DNA of 64,000 bases, from positions 620,001 through 684,000 of the forward strand of contig CAVUVQ010000002.1 of the NCBI GenBank assembly GCA_963744875.1, given 5' to 3'. The first letter of the stretch is position 1, and each line of letters begins with the position of its first letter. The position numbers were made by a program, and so were the translations under genes. Under the pieces are notes generated by a model. It did not search any database. It had not been told where the DNA came from and was given only the letters and a program-made list of their open reading frames with translations. This DNA is from JACDAE01 sp963744875. Lineage in GTDB: Bacteria; Chloroflexota; Ktedonobacteria; Ktedonobacterales; Ktedonobacteraceae. Below are positions 45,617 to 54,357 of the stretch, in pieces.

Positions 45617-46529
45617 TCTTGAAATAACAATAGAACAGATTCGCACGACAGGTGACCGCATCACTGATCTGCCCCTGACACGTATCGGTGGGGATGGTGT
45701 CTTTGTGACCGAGATTGAGCGTGCACTTGCTGAACGACGCATCGATCTGGCGGTGCATAGTTTGAAAGATCTACCTACCGCGCAGCCGGATGGTATGCGT
45801 GTGGTCGTGACTGGTCCACGTGAAGATGTGCGCGATGTCTTTGTCTCCAATGTACCCTTCCAGATCTCACCGACAGGCCTGTTTCCAGTCGCAGCAGACT
45901 CTCTACTTACTCCATTCTTGCGTATTGGAACATGCAGTTTACGCCGTACCGCTCAGATTCGCTGGCTCAATCCAGATGCTGACATTTTGCCGTTGCGTGG
46001 CAATGTGGATACGCGTTTGCGCAAACTGGAGGCTGGTGACTATGACGGTATTCTCCTGGCAGCCGCTGGCTTGCATCGCATGGATCTGCAAAAGCGCCTG
46101 GAAGATCGCCTCGCTTACTTTCCCATCGATCTGCTCCTGCCGGCTCCCGGACAGGGTGCGCTGGGATTAGAGATCCGCGACGAGCCAGAATGGCGTGAAC
46201 TGTTAGCTCCTCTGCATGATCCTGCTGTCCAGGCTGCGACAGGTGCGGAGCGCATGTTTATGCGTCACCTGGGCGCTGGCTGTTACTTGCCTGTTGCCGC
46301 ATATGGTGAGATGATTGATGGTATGCTGGTCTTGCACGGACTGGTTACCAGCCTGGATGGGCAACGGCGTATTCGTGTTGCGCAACAGATGCCCTGGACG
46401 CCGGAGACCAGTATCGAACATGCCGAGCAACTCGGTGTCATGATGGCGGAGGATGCTCTTGCACAGGGCGCTAACGAAATCATTTCCGCTATCGATAACA
46501 GTAGAGAGCAGGAGAGCCAGCATGTTTGA
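45525..46529 (+). CDS. hemC: Porphobilinogen deaminase (hydroxymethylbilane synthase)
   Basis: 334 residues from the second of two adjacent ATGs (45522/45525); the family N-terminus KRIILGTRASKLAMIQTHWV fixes this start. Other motifs: TTGDRI, HSLKDLPT, GTCSLRRTAQIR (usually GTSSLRR), LRGNVDTRL and cofactor Cys in LGAGCYLPVAA, which carries the dipyrromethane. An insertion of about 15 residues (SPTGLFPVAADSLLT) precedes GTCSLRR. Joins four porphobilinogen units. Starts inside hemA and ends overlapping hemD by 8 nt, indicating translational coupling. Confidence 0.95.
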   Translation: MKRIILGTRASKLAMIQTHWVIQRLRQHWPDLEITIEQIRTTGDRITDLPLTRIGGDGVFVTEIERALAERRIDLAVHSLKDLPTAQPDGMRVVVTGPREDVRDVFVSNVPFQISPTGLFPVAADSLLTPFLRIGTCSLRRTAQIRWLNPDADILPLRGNVDTRLRKLEAGDYDGILLAAAGLHRMDLQKRLEDRLAYFPIDLLLPAPGQGALGLEIRDEPEWRELLAPLHDPAVQAATGAERMFMRHLGAGCYLPVAAYGEMIDGMLVLHGLVTSLDGQRRIRVAQQMPWTPETSIEHAEQLGVMMAEDALAQGANEIISAIDNSREQESQHV

Positions 46530-47388
46530 GCAAAGTACCACCACAACACCATTGCAAGGAAAACGTGTCCTGGTGACGCGCACACGCAATCAGGCCAGCG
46601 TTTTAAGCGAGCAGTTGAGAGATCTGGGAGCTATTCCCATCGAGTTTCCCACCATTCGCATCGTTCCTCCGCAGGATTGGCGCGAACTGGATGCCGCGTT
46701 AAAACATCTGTATGAACCGTATGGGAATTCAGCCTCGTTTTATAACTGGCTAGTCTTCACCAGTGCCAACGGTGTGACGATCTGTTGTGAACGTTTGCGT
46801 ATCCTGGGCTACGATCCAGCATCGCTCCAGAATGTCCGTGTGGCGGCGATTGGCCCGGCCACTGCGGCAGCCCTGGCAAGTTATGGCATTGTTACGGATC
46901 TCGTTCCTGATGAATATATTGCGGAAGGCGTTGCCGCCGCCTTGATCGAAGATGCCGAGCAGCGTGGTAATCCGCTGGCAGGACAGCGTATTCTGCTGGC
47001 GCGAGCTGCTGAAGCACGTAAAGTCCTGGTCACCACACTGCAAGAGGCGGGCGCACAGGTAGATGAAGTGGCGGCATACTATACGCACACCGTTGCTCGC
47101 GATGATGAGAGTGGCCGTGCGATACTGGATATGTTGCGCCAGCGTCAATTGGATATTTTAACCTTTACCAGTTCCTCTACCGTCCGTAATTTTAACACGT
47201 GGCTTCAGAGTGTCATGCAAGATGACGTGAAGCAAGAAATGCTGCTTGCATACCCAACTCTTGCCTGTATTGGTCCAATTACTGCCCAGACGGCGCTTGA
47301 ACTCGGTCTGCGGGTGGATCTCGAAGCGAAAGAGTTCACGATTGATGGTCTTGTAAAAGCAATAGTTCAAAGCGAGGAAAATAGATGA
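46522..47388 (+). CDS. hemD: Uroporphyrinogen-III synthase
   Basis: 288 residues from the ATG at 46522 (AGGAGAG upstream; overlaps hemC by 8 nt). The two-lobed HemD pattern is clear: KRVLVTRTRNQASVLSEQLR at the start, FTSANGV, VAAIGPATAAAL, ILLARAAEARKVL, LTFTSSSTVRNF and CIGPITAQTALELG. Closes and inverts ring D of hydroxymethylbilane. The stop overlaps the hemQ ATG by 4 nt. Confidence 0.92.
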   Translation: MFEQSTTTTPLQGKRVLVTRTRNQASVLSEQLRDLGAIPIEFPTIRIVPPQDWRELDAALKHLYEPYGNSASFYNWLVFTSANGVTICCERLRILGYDPASLQNVRVAAIGPATAAALASYGIVTDLVPDEYIAEGVAAALIEDAEQRGNPLAGQRILLARAAEARKVLVTTLQEAGAQVDEVAAYYTHTVARDDESGRAILDMLRQRQLDILTFTSSSTVRNFNTWLQSVMQDDVKQEMLLAYPTLACIGPITAQTALELGLRVDLEAKEFTIDGLVKAIVQSEENR

Positions 47389-48149
47389 CAGAGCAAAGTA
47401 TAGCAACCCAATACGATATAACACAGACAGCACCCACGCCTGCTCCCGCGCAACCAAAACCAAAGCAGCCACGTCAGTTAGTGCGCTTTACTTTCTATAA
47501 GCTTGATCCACAATGGCAATTGCTTCCAGTTGAGGTGCGTGAGCGAGGCAAAGAGCAGTTGCAACAGATCTTTGCCTCCTATGGCGAAGATGCTCTGTTG
47601 CGTACCTATGGCCTCTACGGAGTACGCTCCGATTGCGATTTTATGGTCTGGCAAGCCGTCTATGATATCGAAGAACTGCGCACATTGAGTAGCCAGATCC
47701 GTCGCAGTGCTATGGGACCCTATCTACGTGAGTCTCAGGCTTTTCTTTCCATGACCAAGCGTTCCGTATATGTTGGTAAAAACGCGCGTGGTGCTCATGA
47801 TCCTCGCCTCGTCATCACACCTACCGACAGGAAATACCTCTTCGTCTATCCATTCGTGAAGACGCGTGCCTGGTATGCCTTGCCGATGGAAGATCGCAAG
47901 CGCATGATGAACGAGCATATTCGTGTCGGCCTGACCTATCCCAACGTCTCGCTCAATACGACCTATTCTTACGGGCTGGATGACCAGGAATTTGTGGTTG
48001 CCTTTGAAACGGATGAGATCGCCGATTTCCTTGACCTCGTGCAGGAGTTGCGCAGCACCGAGGCGAGCATGTACACTTTACGTGATACACCAATGTTTAC
48101 CTGCGTGTTCCAATCAATCGAGGACATTCTGGAATCGATAGGGGCGTAA
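47385..48149 (+). CDS. hemQ: HemQ-type chlorite dismutase-family protein (coproheme decarboxylase)
   Basis: 254 residues with a ~30-residue Pro/Gln-rich N-terminal extension before the ferredoxin-like barrel. HemQ features: YLFVYPFVKTRAWYALP, whose Tyr aligns near the radical Tyr of HemQ; proximal His in MMNEHIRVGLTYP; and GLDDQEFVVAFETD. Converts coproheme to haem b by two oxidative decarboxylations. Its position in a hem cluster supports the coproporphyrin-dependent route; the partner genes (hemE, hemY/cgoX, cpfC) are not in the window. Overlaps hemD by 4 nt, with 5 nt to hemL. Confidence 0.9.
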   Translation: MTEQSIATQYDITQTAPTPAPAQPKPKQPRQLVRFTFYKLDPQWQLLPVEVRERGKEQLQQIFASYGEDALLRTYGLYGVRSDCDFMVWQAVYDIEELRTLSSQIRRSAMGPYLRESQAFLSMTKRSVYVGKNARGAHDPRLVITPTDRKYLFVYPFVKTRAWYALPMEDRKRMMNEHIRVGLTYPNVSLNTTYSYGLDDQEFVVAFETDEIADFLDLVQELRSTEASMYTLRDTPMFTCVFQSIEDILESIGA

Positions 48150-48154
48150 CAACT

Positions 48155-49468
48155 ATGACGAGTCAATCTTATGCGGGGAATGATCTCACGCTCTCACGTT
48201 CACACGACCTCTTCGAGGAGGCTCAGACGCTGCTTCCAGGCGGCGTAAATAGCCCTGTGCGTGCGTTTCGAGGCGTAGGTGGCAACCCCGTTTTTATCGC
48301 ATCAGCAAATGGGCCTTATCTGCACGATGTTGATGGCAACCGTTACCTCGATTATGTCCAGTCCTGGGGGCCAATGATCCTGGGCCATGCCTATCCATCT
48401 GTGCTCGATGCCGTTATAGAGGCGAGCAAGCGCGGCTTTAGCTTCGGTGCTCCGACGCAGGCCGAAAGCGAACTGGCAAAACTTGTCATCGCCAGTGTCC
48501 CATCGGTCGAGATGATCCGCTTCGTCAATTCGGGGACCGAAGCGACGATGAGCGCATTGCGCCTGGCACGCGCTTTTACAGGCAAAGATAAGATCATCAA
48601 ATTCAGTGGCTGCTACCATGGACACGCTGATATGTTGTTGGTCCAGGCGGGTTCGGGAGTTGCCACCATGGGTCTGCCCGACAGTCCCGGTGTTCCAGCG
48701 CAGGCAACCGCAAACACGCTCATCGCCGAATATAACGATAGTGCCGCCGTTGAGCAACTCTTCCGCACCTATCCCGACGATATAGCCGCGATCATCGTTG
48801 AGCCAGTCGCCGCGAACATGGGCCTCGTATTACCACAGCCCGGTTTCCTGGAGAAACTACACGAACTCACACAGCAATACGGTGCTCTCTTGATCTTCGA
48901 TGAAGTGATGACAGGTTTCCGTGTCGCGCTCGGTGGTATGCAGGAACGTGTTGGCATCACGCCTGACCTGACCTGCTTCGGCAAAATCATCGGTGGTGGG
49001 CTTCCAGTCGGCGCATACGGTGGCCGGCGCGATATTATGCAAATGGTCGCTCCGGTTGGCACTATGTATCAGGCGGGCACGCTCTCCGGCAATCCCCTGG
49101 CAATGGCGGCAGGCATCGCCACACTGACCGAATTGCGCAAACCCGGCCAATATGAACAGCTTGAGCACAAAAGCCAGTTGCTTGCAGAAGGCCTGAGCAA
49201 AGCCGTCCATGATAGCCATACCGAAGCCCAGGTGGTACGGATCGGAGCCATGTTCTGTCTCTACTTCCATAACGAACCCGTCACAAATTACACAATTGCA
49301 AAGCGCTCGAATACCGCCCGCTTTGCCCAATACTTCTGGCAAATGTTAGCGCGTGGCATCTATCTACCACCATCCCAATTTGAGTCTTGTTTCATCTCTC
49401 TCGCACTAGATGATGCTATGCTCGAAGAAACGGTAAAGGCTGTGAAAGCGGTGTTAATGCAATCGTAG
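48155..49468 (+). CDS. hemL: Glutamate-1-semialdehyde 2,1-aminomutase
   Basis: 437 residues, class III PLP aminotransferase fold. Motifs: LLPGGVNSPVRAF, SWGPMILGHAYP, FVNSGTEATMSALRLARA, FSGCYHGHAD, LIFDEVMTGFRVA, PLP Lys in CFGKIIGGGLPVGAYGG and GTLSGNPLAMAAG. Converts glutamate-1-semialdehyde to 5-aminolevulinate, the product needed by HemB. The TAG stop (49466-49468) lies within CGTAGGGAC, which looks like the start of a repeat-family copy. In operon with hemQ (5-nt gap). Confidence 0.95.
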   Translation: MTSQSYAGNDLTLSRSHDLFEEAQTLLPGGVNSPVRAFRGVGGNPVFIASANGPYLHDVDGNRYLDYVQSWGPMILGHAYPSVLDAVIEASKRGFSFGAPTQAESELAKLVIASVPSVEMIRFVNSGTEATMSALRLARAFTGKDKIIKFSGCYHGHADMLLVQAGSGVATMGLPDSPGVPAQATANTLIAEYNDSAAVEQLFRTYPDDIAAIIVEPVAANMGLVLPQPGFLEKLHELTQQYGALLIFDEVMTGFRVALGGMQERVGITPDLTCFGKIIGGGLPVGAYGGRRDIMQMVAPVGTMYQAGTLSGNPLAMAAGIATLTELRKPGQYEQLEHKSQLLAEGLSKAVHDSHTEAQVVRIGAMFCLYFHNEPVTNYTIAKRSNTARFAQYFWQMLARGIYLPPSQFESCFISLALDDAMLEETVKAVKAVLMQS

Positions 49469-49493
49469 GGACATGATAATGCATGCCGAAAAT

Positions 49494-49594
49494 GGTAGGG
49501 ACCCGGTTCGACCGCGTCCGCGATTTATCGATCATTTCGTGTGGGGAACGCATCAACCGATAAATCGCGGACGCGGTCGAACCGGGTCCCTACC
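49494..49594. repeat. Palindromic element, copy E, inside the hem cluster
   Basis: Perfect 37-bp hairpin, arms 49494-49530 and 49558-49594. The stem carries GGTTCGACCGCG where other copies have GATTGTATCGCG, with matching changes on the other arm. It sits between hemL and the membrane gene and could limit read-through to hemB. Confidence 0.88.
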
Positions 49595-49702
49595 GAAACC
49601 GTATCCGGATTATTTATTGAAACCGCATTATTGTGTCCAGCAATTCATAGAGGTGTATATTGAAACGGTAATTGATGTCTAGCAGGTAAAGGAGCATACC
49701 AT

Positions 49703-50062
49703 ATGCAGCGTATCGCACTCATCCTGGCCATAACAGGCAGCGCAATTGGACTCATTTGTAGCATTTCAGCCCTTGTCGCCGTTGGATCTGATCCTGCATA
49801 TAGCACACGCATCTGGGTAGCATCGATGGCGCTCCTGTTAGCCGTTGTTCCCAGTATCGCACTCATGCTCTTGAGGCGTCGTCCGATTGTCGCCAGCCTC
49901 ATCACGCTGGTCAGCGGCCTGGGCGGATTTGTCTGCATCAATCTTTTTTATATCAACACCTGGTATGCTCTTGCCATTCCGTTCTGGATTGCCGCAACCG
50001 TCCTGGCAATCATCGGTAGCCGGGCCATAGCCAGACGCCCACGTCCAATCCGTTTAATGTGA
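49703..50062 (+). CDS. Small membrane protein within the haem cluster
   Basis: 119 residues, four hydrophobic segments (~5-27, 35-57, 63-85, 90-108) and a short basic end (RRPRPIRLM). RBS AAAGGAG. No family recognised. It lies between hemL and hemB on the same strand, about 60 nt from hemB, so it is probably co-expressed with the haem genes; a role there is only positional inference. Confidence 0.7.
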   Translation: MQRIALILAITGSAIGLICSISALVAVGSDPAYSTRIWVASMALLLAVVPSIALMLLRRRPIVASLITLVSGLGGFVCINLFYINTWYALAIPFWIAATVLAIIGSRAIARRPRPIRLM

Positions 50063-50121
50063 TGCCATAAAATCATCAGTCAACAAATCAATGTATCTTA
50101 CACCATGCAGGAGTAATGACA

Positions 50122-51099
50122 ATGTCAAATTTCCCAACCGTCCGCTTACGCCGTACGCGCCAGAATGATAGACTACGTGGCCTTGTACGCGAGACGCGTT
50201 TACATACAGATCAACTAATCTACCCCCTGTTCGTGGCTGAGGGCATCAGCGAACCGCACGAAATAGCATCCATGCCAGGAATTATGCAATGGCCCTTAGA
50301 GCACCTGGGAAGAGAAGTTGAGCGCATCGCCAATCTGGGCATTCCCGCCGTCCTCCTCTTCGGCATTCCCAATGACAAGGACGAAGTGGGATCGCAAGCC
50401 TATGCCGACCAGGGGATTATCCAGCAGGCAATCAGACGTATCAAAGCCGAAGTGCCTGCTATGCTGGTGATCACTGACGTTTGCCTGTGCGAATATACCA
50501 GCCATGGCCATTGCGGCGTCATCCACAACGGCACCGTCCAGAACGACAAGTCGCTGCAATTGTTGGGGCAGATGGCCCTTTCGCATGTCGAAGCTGGTGC
50601 TGATATCGTCGCGCCCTCGGACATGATGGATGGACGTGTTGGAGCGATCCGCTCTCTCCTCGACGAGCACAGCTTTAATCAGGCACCCATCATGGCCTAT
50701 TCCGCCAAATTCGCCTCCGGTTTCTACGGCCCCTTCCGTGAGGCCGCCGGTTCAACGCCCCAATTCGGAGATCGCCGCTCCTATCAGATGGACCCCGCCA
50801 ACGCCCGCGAGGCACTACGCGAGGTTGAGCTAGACATAGCCGAAGGTGCCGACATCGTCATGGTCAAGCCAGCCATGGCCTATCTGGATGTCATTCGCCA
50901 GGTACGGGACGCCTGTAACCTGCCGATCGCTGCATATAATGTAAGTGGCGAATATTCAATGGTCAAGGCCGCCGCGCAGAACGGCTGGATTGATGAGCAG
51001 CGCATCGTGATGGAGGTATTGACCGGGATCAGGCGTGCAGGTGCAGATATGATCATTACGTATTTCGCGCCTGAGGTTGCTAAGTGGTTGAAGGCGTGA
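50122..51099 (+). CDS. hemB: Porphobilinogen synthase (delta-aminolevulinate dehydratase)
   Basis: 325 residues from the ATG at 50122, spaced 8 nt from AGGAG; the in-frame ATG at 50116 is only 2 nt from it. Zinc cysteines are present in DVCLCEYTSHGHCG, so this is a Zn-type enzyme; the Schiff-base lysines are in YSAKFASGFYGPFREA and MVKPAMAYLD. Condenses two 5-aminolevulinates to porphobilinogen. Last gene of the hem cluster. Confidence 0.95.
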   Translation: MSNFPTVRLRRTRQNDRLRGLVRETRLHTDQLIYPLFVAEGISEPHEIASMPGIMQWPLEHLGREVERIANLGIPAVLLFGIPNDKDEVGSQAYADQGIIQQAIRRIKAEVPAMLVITDVCLCEYTSHGHCGVIHNGTVQNDKSLQLLGQMALSHVEAGADIVAPSDMMDGRVGAIRSLLDEHSFNQAPIMAYSAKFASGFYGPFREAAGSTPQFGDRRSYQMDPANAREALREVELDIAEGADIVMVKPAMAYLDVIRQVRDACNLPIAAYNVSGEYSMVKAAAQNGWIDEQRIVMEVLTGIRRAGADMIITYFAPEVAKWLKA

Positions 51100-51323
51100 T
51101 GGGTTTTTGAAACTGATTGAAAGACATAGAATACGCTGCTTATAGTGTGCTAATCCCCTTTTTTTGATGTTTAATATGGTGTTGCTTTGATTTTTCATTA
51201 CACATGTTAAAATGGAGCGTTGAGCCTGGGTGTAAATGTTTCACAAGGCTTTTCGCGCCGTTAATTTAAGGCATTTTCTCGGCTTGTGGACCAAGGATGA
51301 GAAAATTGTTTCGGCTGCAACTT

Positions 51324-52184
51324 TTAAACGATTAAATCCTCTTCTAAACTATGTAGCGTATCTTGGTTAGTCGAGATATTATCTGTGTCAGGTTTACCAT
51401 TGTCAAAGCTGGATATATAGTAATATTTATCATCAACTATTCCATAATCTTTCCAGAGGTCTTTTGAAATATTTTCCTTTTCTGCAATGAGCACTTCCAC
51501 TTTAGCGTTTTGTTGTTCTTGAACCAATTGGCGAAATTTTGGATCTTCAAGAATATGCTTCTCTTGAAGCCAGATAAATGTGATGTTTCTGTTAAGGTTA
51601 ATACATTCTTTTTGTTTCTCAATCATTTTTCTTCCAAATACGCTATTCAGATAAAGAGGTTCTGTAGACATAACAACCTGGGCAATACTCTTATGAAGAC
51701 AGCGTTCCGCTGGAAGAAAACTGAAGTTGCTCTTCAAAACTTCTTCCCCATCAGAAAGATCATTGATAAGCTTGTTACACTTTCTTAAGTAATCATCTGT
51801 CTTTCTAGTAAAAGCGTCAACATTTAAGCTTTTTACATTCTCACATGCATCTACAATTTCTTCTATAGTTTTGCGTAATGCATCATCTTTTGTCAAGTAT
51901 TCTCCAAGTTTGATTGCTCTCTTGATCTCATCTCCTTCTCTTTCAACTAATACACTCATGCTCGTTTGGAGCGACTCGGTCCTACTGGAAATAAGCTCCT
52001 CATTTTCTCTAACCTTGATACCTACATCAAAAAGATAGGTTGCAGCCATACCAACAATGCCGATTAATAAGCTAAGAGAGATATTTTGGTTAAAAATGAG
52101 GGGAATGATGGCTAATAGAAGTGAAACTATGACGCCTATGATAGTTGTCCAGGCTGTAAAGGACAATCTTTGATTTTGTTTCAC
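51324..52184 (-). CDS. AT-rich orphan membrane protein, two helices plus cytoplasmic domain
   Basis: 286 residues from a GTG start (GGGGAG upstream). Two helices (~10-30, 36-55) precede a helical linker and a C-terminal domain with YLNSVFGRKMIEKQKECIN, FRQLVQEQQNAKVEVLIAEK and DYGIVDDKYYYIS. The last part looks like a degenerate phospholipase-D-like/sensor fold, but no HKD motif is present and I do not assign it. Base composition is clearly more AT-rich than the neighbours, with Lys/Asn/Ile-rich codons, which suggests recent transfer. Flanked by AT-rich gaps. Could be an accessory or defence gene; nothing proves it. Confidence 0.75.
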   Translation of the reverse strand: MKQNQRLSFTAWTTIIGVIVSLLLAIIPLIFNQNISLSLLIGIVGMAATYLFDVGIKVRENEELISSRTESLQTSMSVLVEREGDEIKRAIKLGEYLTKDDALRKTIEEIVDACENVKSLNVDAFTRKTDDYLRKCNKLINDLSDGEEVLKSNFSFLPAERCLHKSIAQVVMSTEPLYLNSVFGRKMIEKQKECINLNRNITFIWLQEKHILEDPKFRQLVQEQQNAKVEVLIAEKENISKDLWKDYGIVDDKYYYISSFDNGKPDTDNISTNQDTLHSLEEDLIV

Positions 52185-52440
52185 GTTTCTTTCTCCCCGT
52201 TCTGAATAGAAGCACTTAAGCTTATGGGCTTTTATATTATTAAGACGTTTAGTAGAGTAAAAAATTAAATGATTTTATGGGCTTCAAAACTATGATAGAG
52301 GAGAATGGTTTTCAGCTTTGCCTCGTTGCGTGTCCCAATTTCCATGTTTCTCCACTCTCACAAACTCCCCTTTCCCAACCACATATGATACAATAAAAGA
52401 CATGATGAGCTAAACGAAAAGCAGATCAGGAGGTCAGAAA

Positions 52441-53052
52441 ATGAGTGAAGGATTCATTTCGCGCGGGTTCCGAGGGCGTCGTCAGAAGAGCGATGTTAGC
52501 GGAAGAATACCGCCAGGACAGTATCTTGAGCATGGCTTTCCCGTCCTCTCAGCAGGACCAACCCCGCACACACCACTCGAAAAGTGGGATTTCTCTCTGC
52601 TCGGCGAGGTAGATAACGCAAAACACTGGAGCTGGGACGAGTTTCGCGCATTGCCACATGAACCAATCACCAAAGATATCCACTGCGTGACCAAGTGGTC
52701 GAAACTGGATACCCATTGGGAAGGCGTCTCCCTCGATCTGCTGCTGAAGGAAGTCGAGTATAGTGCCGAATATGTGGTTGCCTTTAGCGATGGTGGCTAT
52801 ACCACGAATCTTCCCCTTGACGAAGTATTGGATGGGAAGGCCTGGGTGGTAGACACTTATGAAGGAGAACCGCTCGCACCTCAACACGGTGGCCCGGCAC
52901 GCCTGCTGGTCCCTCACCTCTATTTCTGGAAAAGCGCCAAGTGGGTCCGAGGTCTCCAATTGCTTGATCATGATGAACCGGGCTTCTGGGAATCACTTGG
53001 CTATAACAATCACGGAGATCCATGGAAAGAAGAACGCTACCAGGGCGATTAA
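52441..53052 (+). CDS. Molybdopterin-dependent oxidoreductase (sulfite oxidase/YedY-like fold)
   Basis: 203 residues. Sulfite-oxidase-type Mo-cofactor domain: PVLSAGPTPHTPLEKWDFSL, the Mo-ligating Cys in DIHCVTKWSKLDTHWEGV, and GPARLLVPHLYFWKSAKWV. No Tat signal, so it is cytoplasmic, unlike MsrP/YedY. RBS AGGAGG. The flavin reductase gene overlaps its 3' end by 31 nt and a DUF6510 gene follows, a conserved-looking three-gene redox unit. The substrate is unknown. Confidence 0.88.
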   Translation: MSEGFISRGFRGRRQKSDVSGRIPPGQYLEHGFPVLSAGPTPHTPLEKWDFSLLGEVDNAKHWSWDEFRALPHEPITKDIHCVTKWSKLDTHWEGVSLDLLLKEVEYSAEYVVAFSDGGYTTNLPLDEVLDGKAWVVDTYEGEPLAPQHGGPARLLVPHLYFWKSAKWVRGLQLLDHDEPGFWESLGYNNHGDPWKEERYQGD

Positions 53053-53780
53053 GCTGGCAATTTGGCGAGGTGATTGCGATCCAGAAAGAGACGGTACGAG
53101 CGAAGAGCATCACGCTGGCCGTTCCCAATTGGAGAGGGCATCAACCGGGCCAGCATGTGGATGTGCGACTCACCGCCGAAGACGGCTATCAGGTTGAGCG
53201 CAGCTACTCTATTGCCTCGCCCCCTGAGCAAGATCAACGCCTGACGCTCACCATCGAAGAACTGGATGACGGCGAAGTATCGCCCTACCTCGTCGATGAA
53301 TTACACGTTGGTGATAAACTAGAACTGCGCGGCCCCATTGGAGGCTATTTCGTCTGGACGACGCAGATGGGTGGCCCACTTTTACTGATAGCTGGCGGAT
53401 CAGGTATTGTGCCGTTGATGGCAATGATCCGTCATCGCATCGCTGTAGGGAGCACTATTCCGATCCGTTTGCTCTATTCGGCACGCTCCTATGAAGATGT
53501 GATCTATTATGACGAACTCGATCGCCTCGTCAAGAGTACAACGCTCCTTGAGGTGGTGTATACGCTGACCCGCGTGCAACCATCTGGATGGACGGGCTAT
53601 CAGCGCCGGATCGATACCGCTATTCTGCGCGAGGTCGTGTGGCCGCTTGATCAACGTCCCTGGATGTTTATTTGTGGTCCTACACCCTTTGTCGAAACAG
53701 CCGCAGCGAGTCTTGTAGCCCTGGGATACGAACCAGGACGCATCAGGACCGAACGCTTCGGGCCAACAGGAGAAGCATAA
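53022..53780 (+). CDS. Ferredoxin-NADP reductase-like flavoprotein (FAD/NAD domains)
   Basis: 252 residues. FAD domain: RSYSIASPPEQ, with HQPGQHVDV upstream; then ELRGPIGGYFVW, NAD-binding LLLIAGGSGIVPLMAMI, LLYSARSYEDVIYYDEL and FICGPTPFVETAAASL. No 2Fe-2S domain at the C-terminus, so electrons pass to a separate partner, probably the molybdo-enzyme upstream. Starts inside that gene (31-nt overlap, CGGAGAT as RBS) and overlaps the next gene by one base. Confidence 0.9.
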   Translation: MERRTLPGRLSWQFGEVIAIQKETVRAKSITLAVPNWRGHQPGQHVDVRLTAEDGYQVERSYSIASPPEQDQRLTLTIEELDDGEVSPYLVDELHVGDKLELRGPIGGYFVWTTQMGGPLLLIAGGSGIVPLMAMIRHRIAVGSTIPIRLLYSARSYEDVIYYDELDRLVKSTTLLEVVYTLTRVQPSGWTGYQRRIDTAILREVVWPLDQRPWMFICGPTPFVETAAASLVALGYEPGRIRTERFGPTGEA

Positions 53781-54091
53781 TGGAAGAAAACAAGCTTGAC
53801 GGTAACACTGCCGGGGGCGTCCTACAACAGATCTTCCCTTTTGAAATGACGCTCGTGCGGGCAACCTGTACGAGCTGCAGCGCAACCGATGCGATTGGTG
53901 CGCTTGCCGCCTACATGCATGGTATGGGAACGATCATCCGCTGTCCTTCCTGCGATAGGGTACTCATCCGCGTCTCACAGACAAATGGTCACTACTGGCT
54001 TGATATGCAGGGCGTACGCGTCCTTCAGGTAGCGATCCCGTCAGAGGAGGGAGTCTCCTCGAAGGCTTCTCCGGAAACCGAGATCCCTTGA
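53780..54091 (+). CDS. DUF6510-type zinc-ribbon protein
   Basis: 103 residues. The start at 53780 shares one base with the reductase stop. Two CxxC pairs (CTSCSA and CPSCDR) form a zinc ribbon; the N-terminal GNTAGGVLQQIFPFEMT matches the small family seen next to sulfite-oxidase-like/flavoreductase pairs (recalled from other genomes, not checked). Likely an accessory or electron-transfer partner of the two enzymes before it. Confidence 0.8.
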   Translation: MEENKLDGNTAGGVLQQIFPFEMTLVRATCTSCSATDAIGALAAYMHGMGTIIRCPSCDRVLIRVSQTNGHYWLDMQGVRVLQVAIPSEEGVSSKASPETEIP

Positions 54092-54188
54092 AGCCCGCTG
54101 AGAGAGTCTGGTATGCTACAATAGAGTTTGTGATGAATAACATTTAAAGGAAATCGTTGGAATTGGCGTAGGGATGTTACCTTGCGTG

Positions 54189-54350
54189 TTGACTCCAACT
54201 ATTTCGAAAAAACGATATGAACATGCAATACGAGAAATATGGTAGGGACCCGATTGCATCGCGTCCGTAATTTATTGACTGGCGGCCTAATGCTGATGAA
54301 TCACGGACGCGATGCAATCGGGTCCCTACCGTTTTCTGAAATGGTTGGAG
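54189..54350. repeat. Composite palindromic element, copy C
   Basis: Outer TTGACTCCAACTATTTCGAA (54189) and GAAATGGTTGGAG (ends 54350) frame a perfect 28-bp hairpin (54241-54268, 54303-54330). GGAG of the right end is 7 nt before the ChrB-N start and probably serves as its ribosome site. Confidence 0.85.
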
Positions 54351-54357
54351 TAATGAG

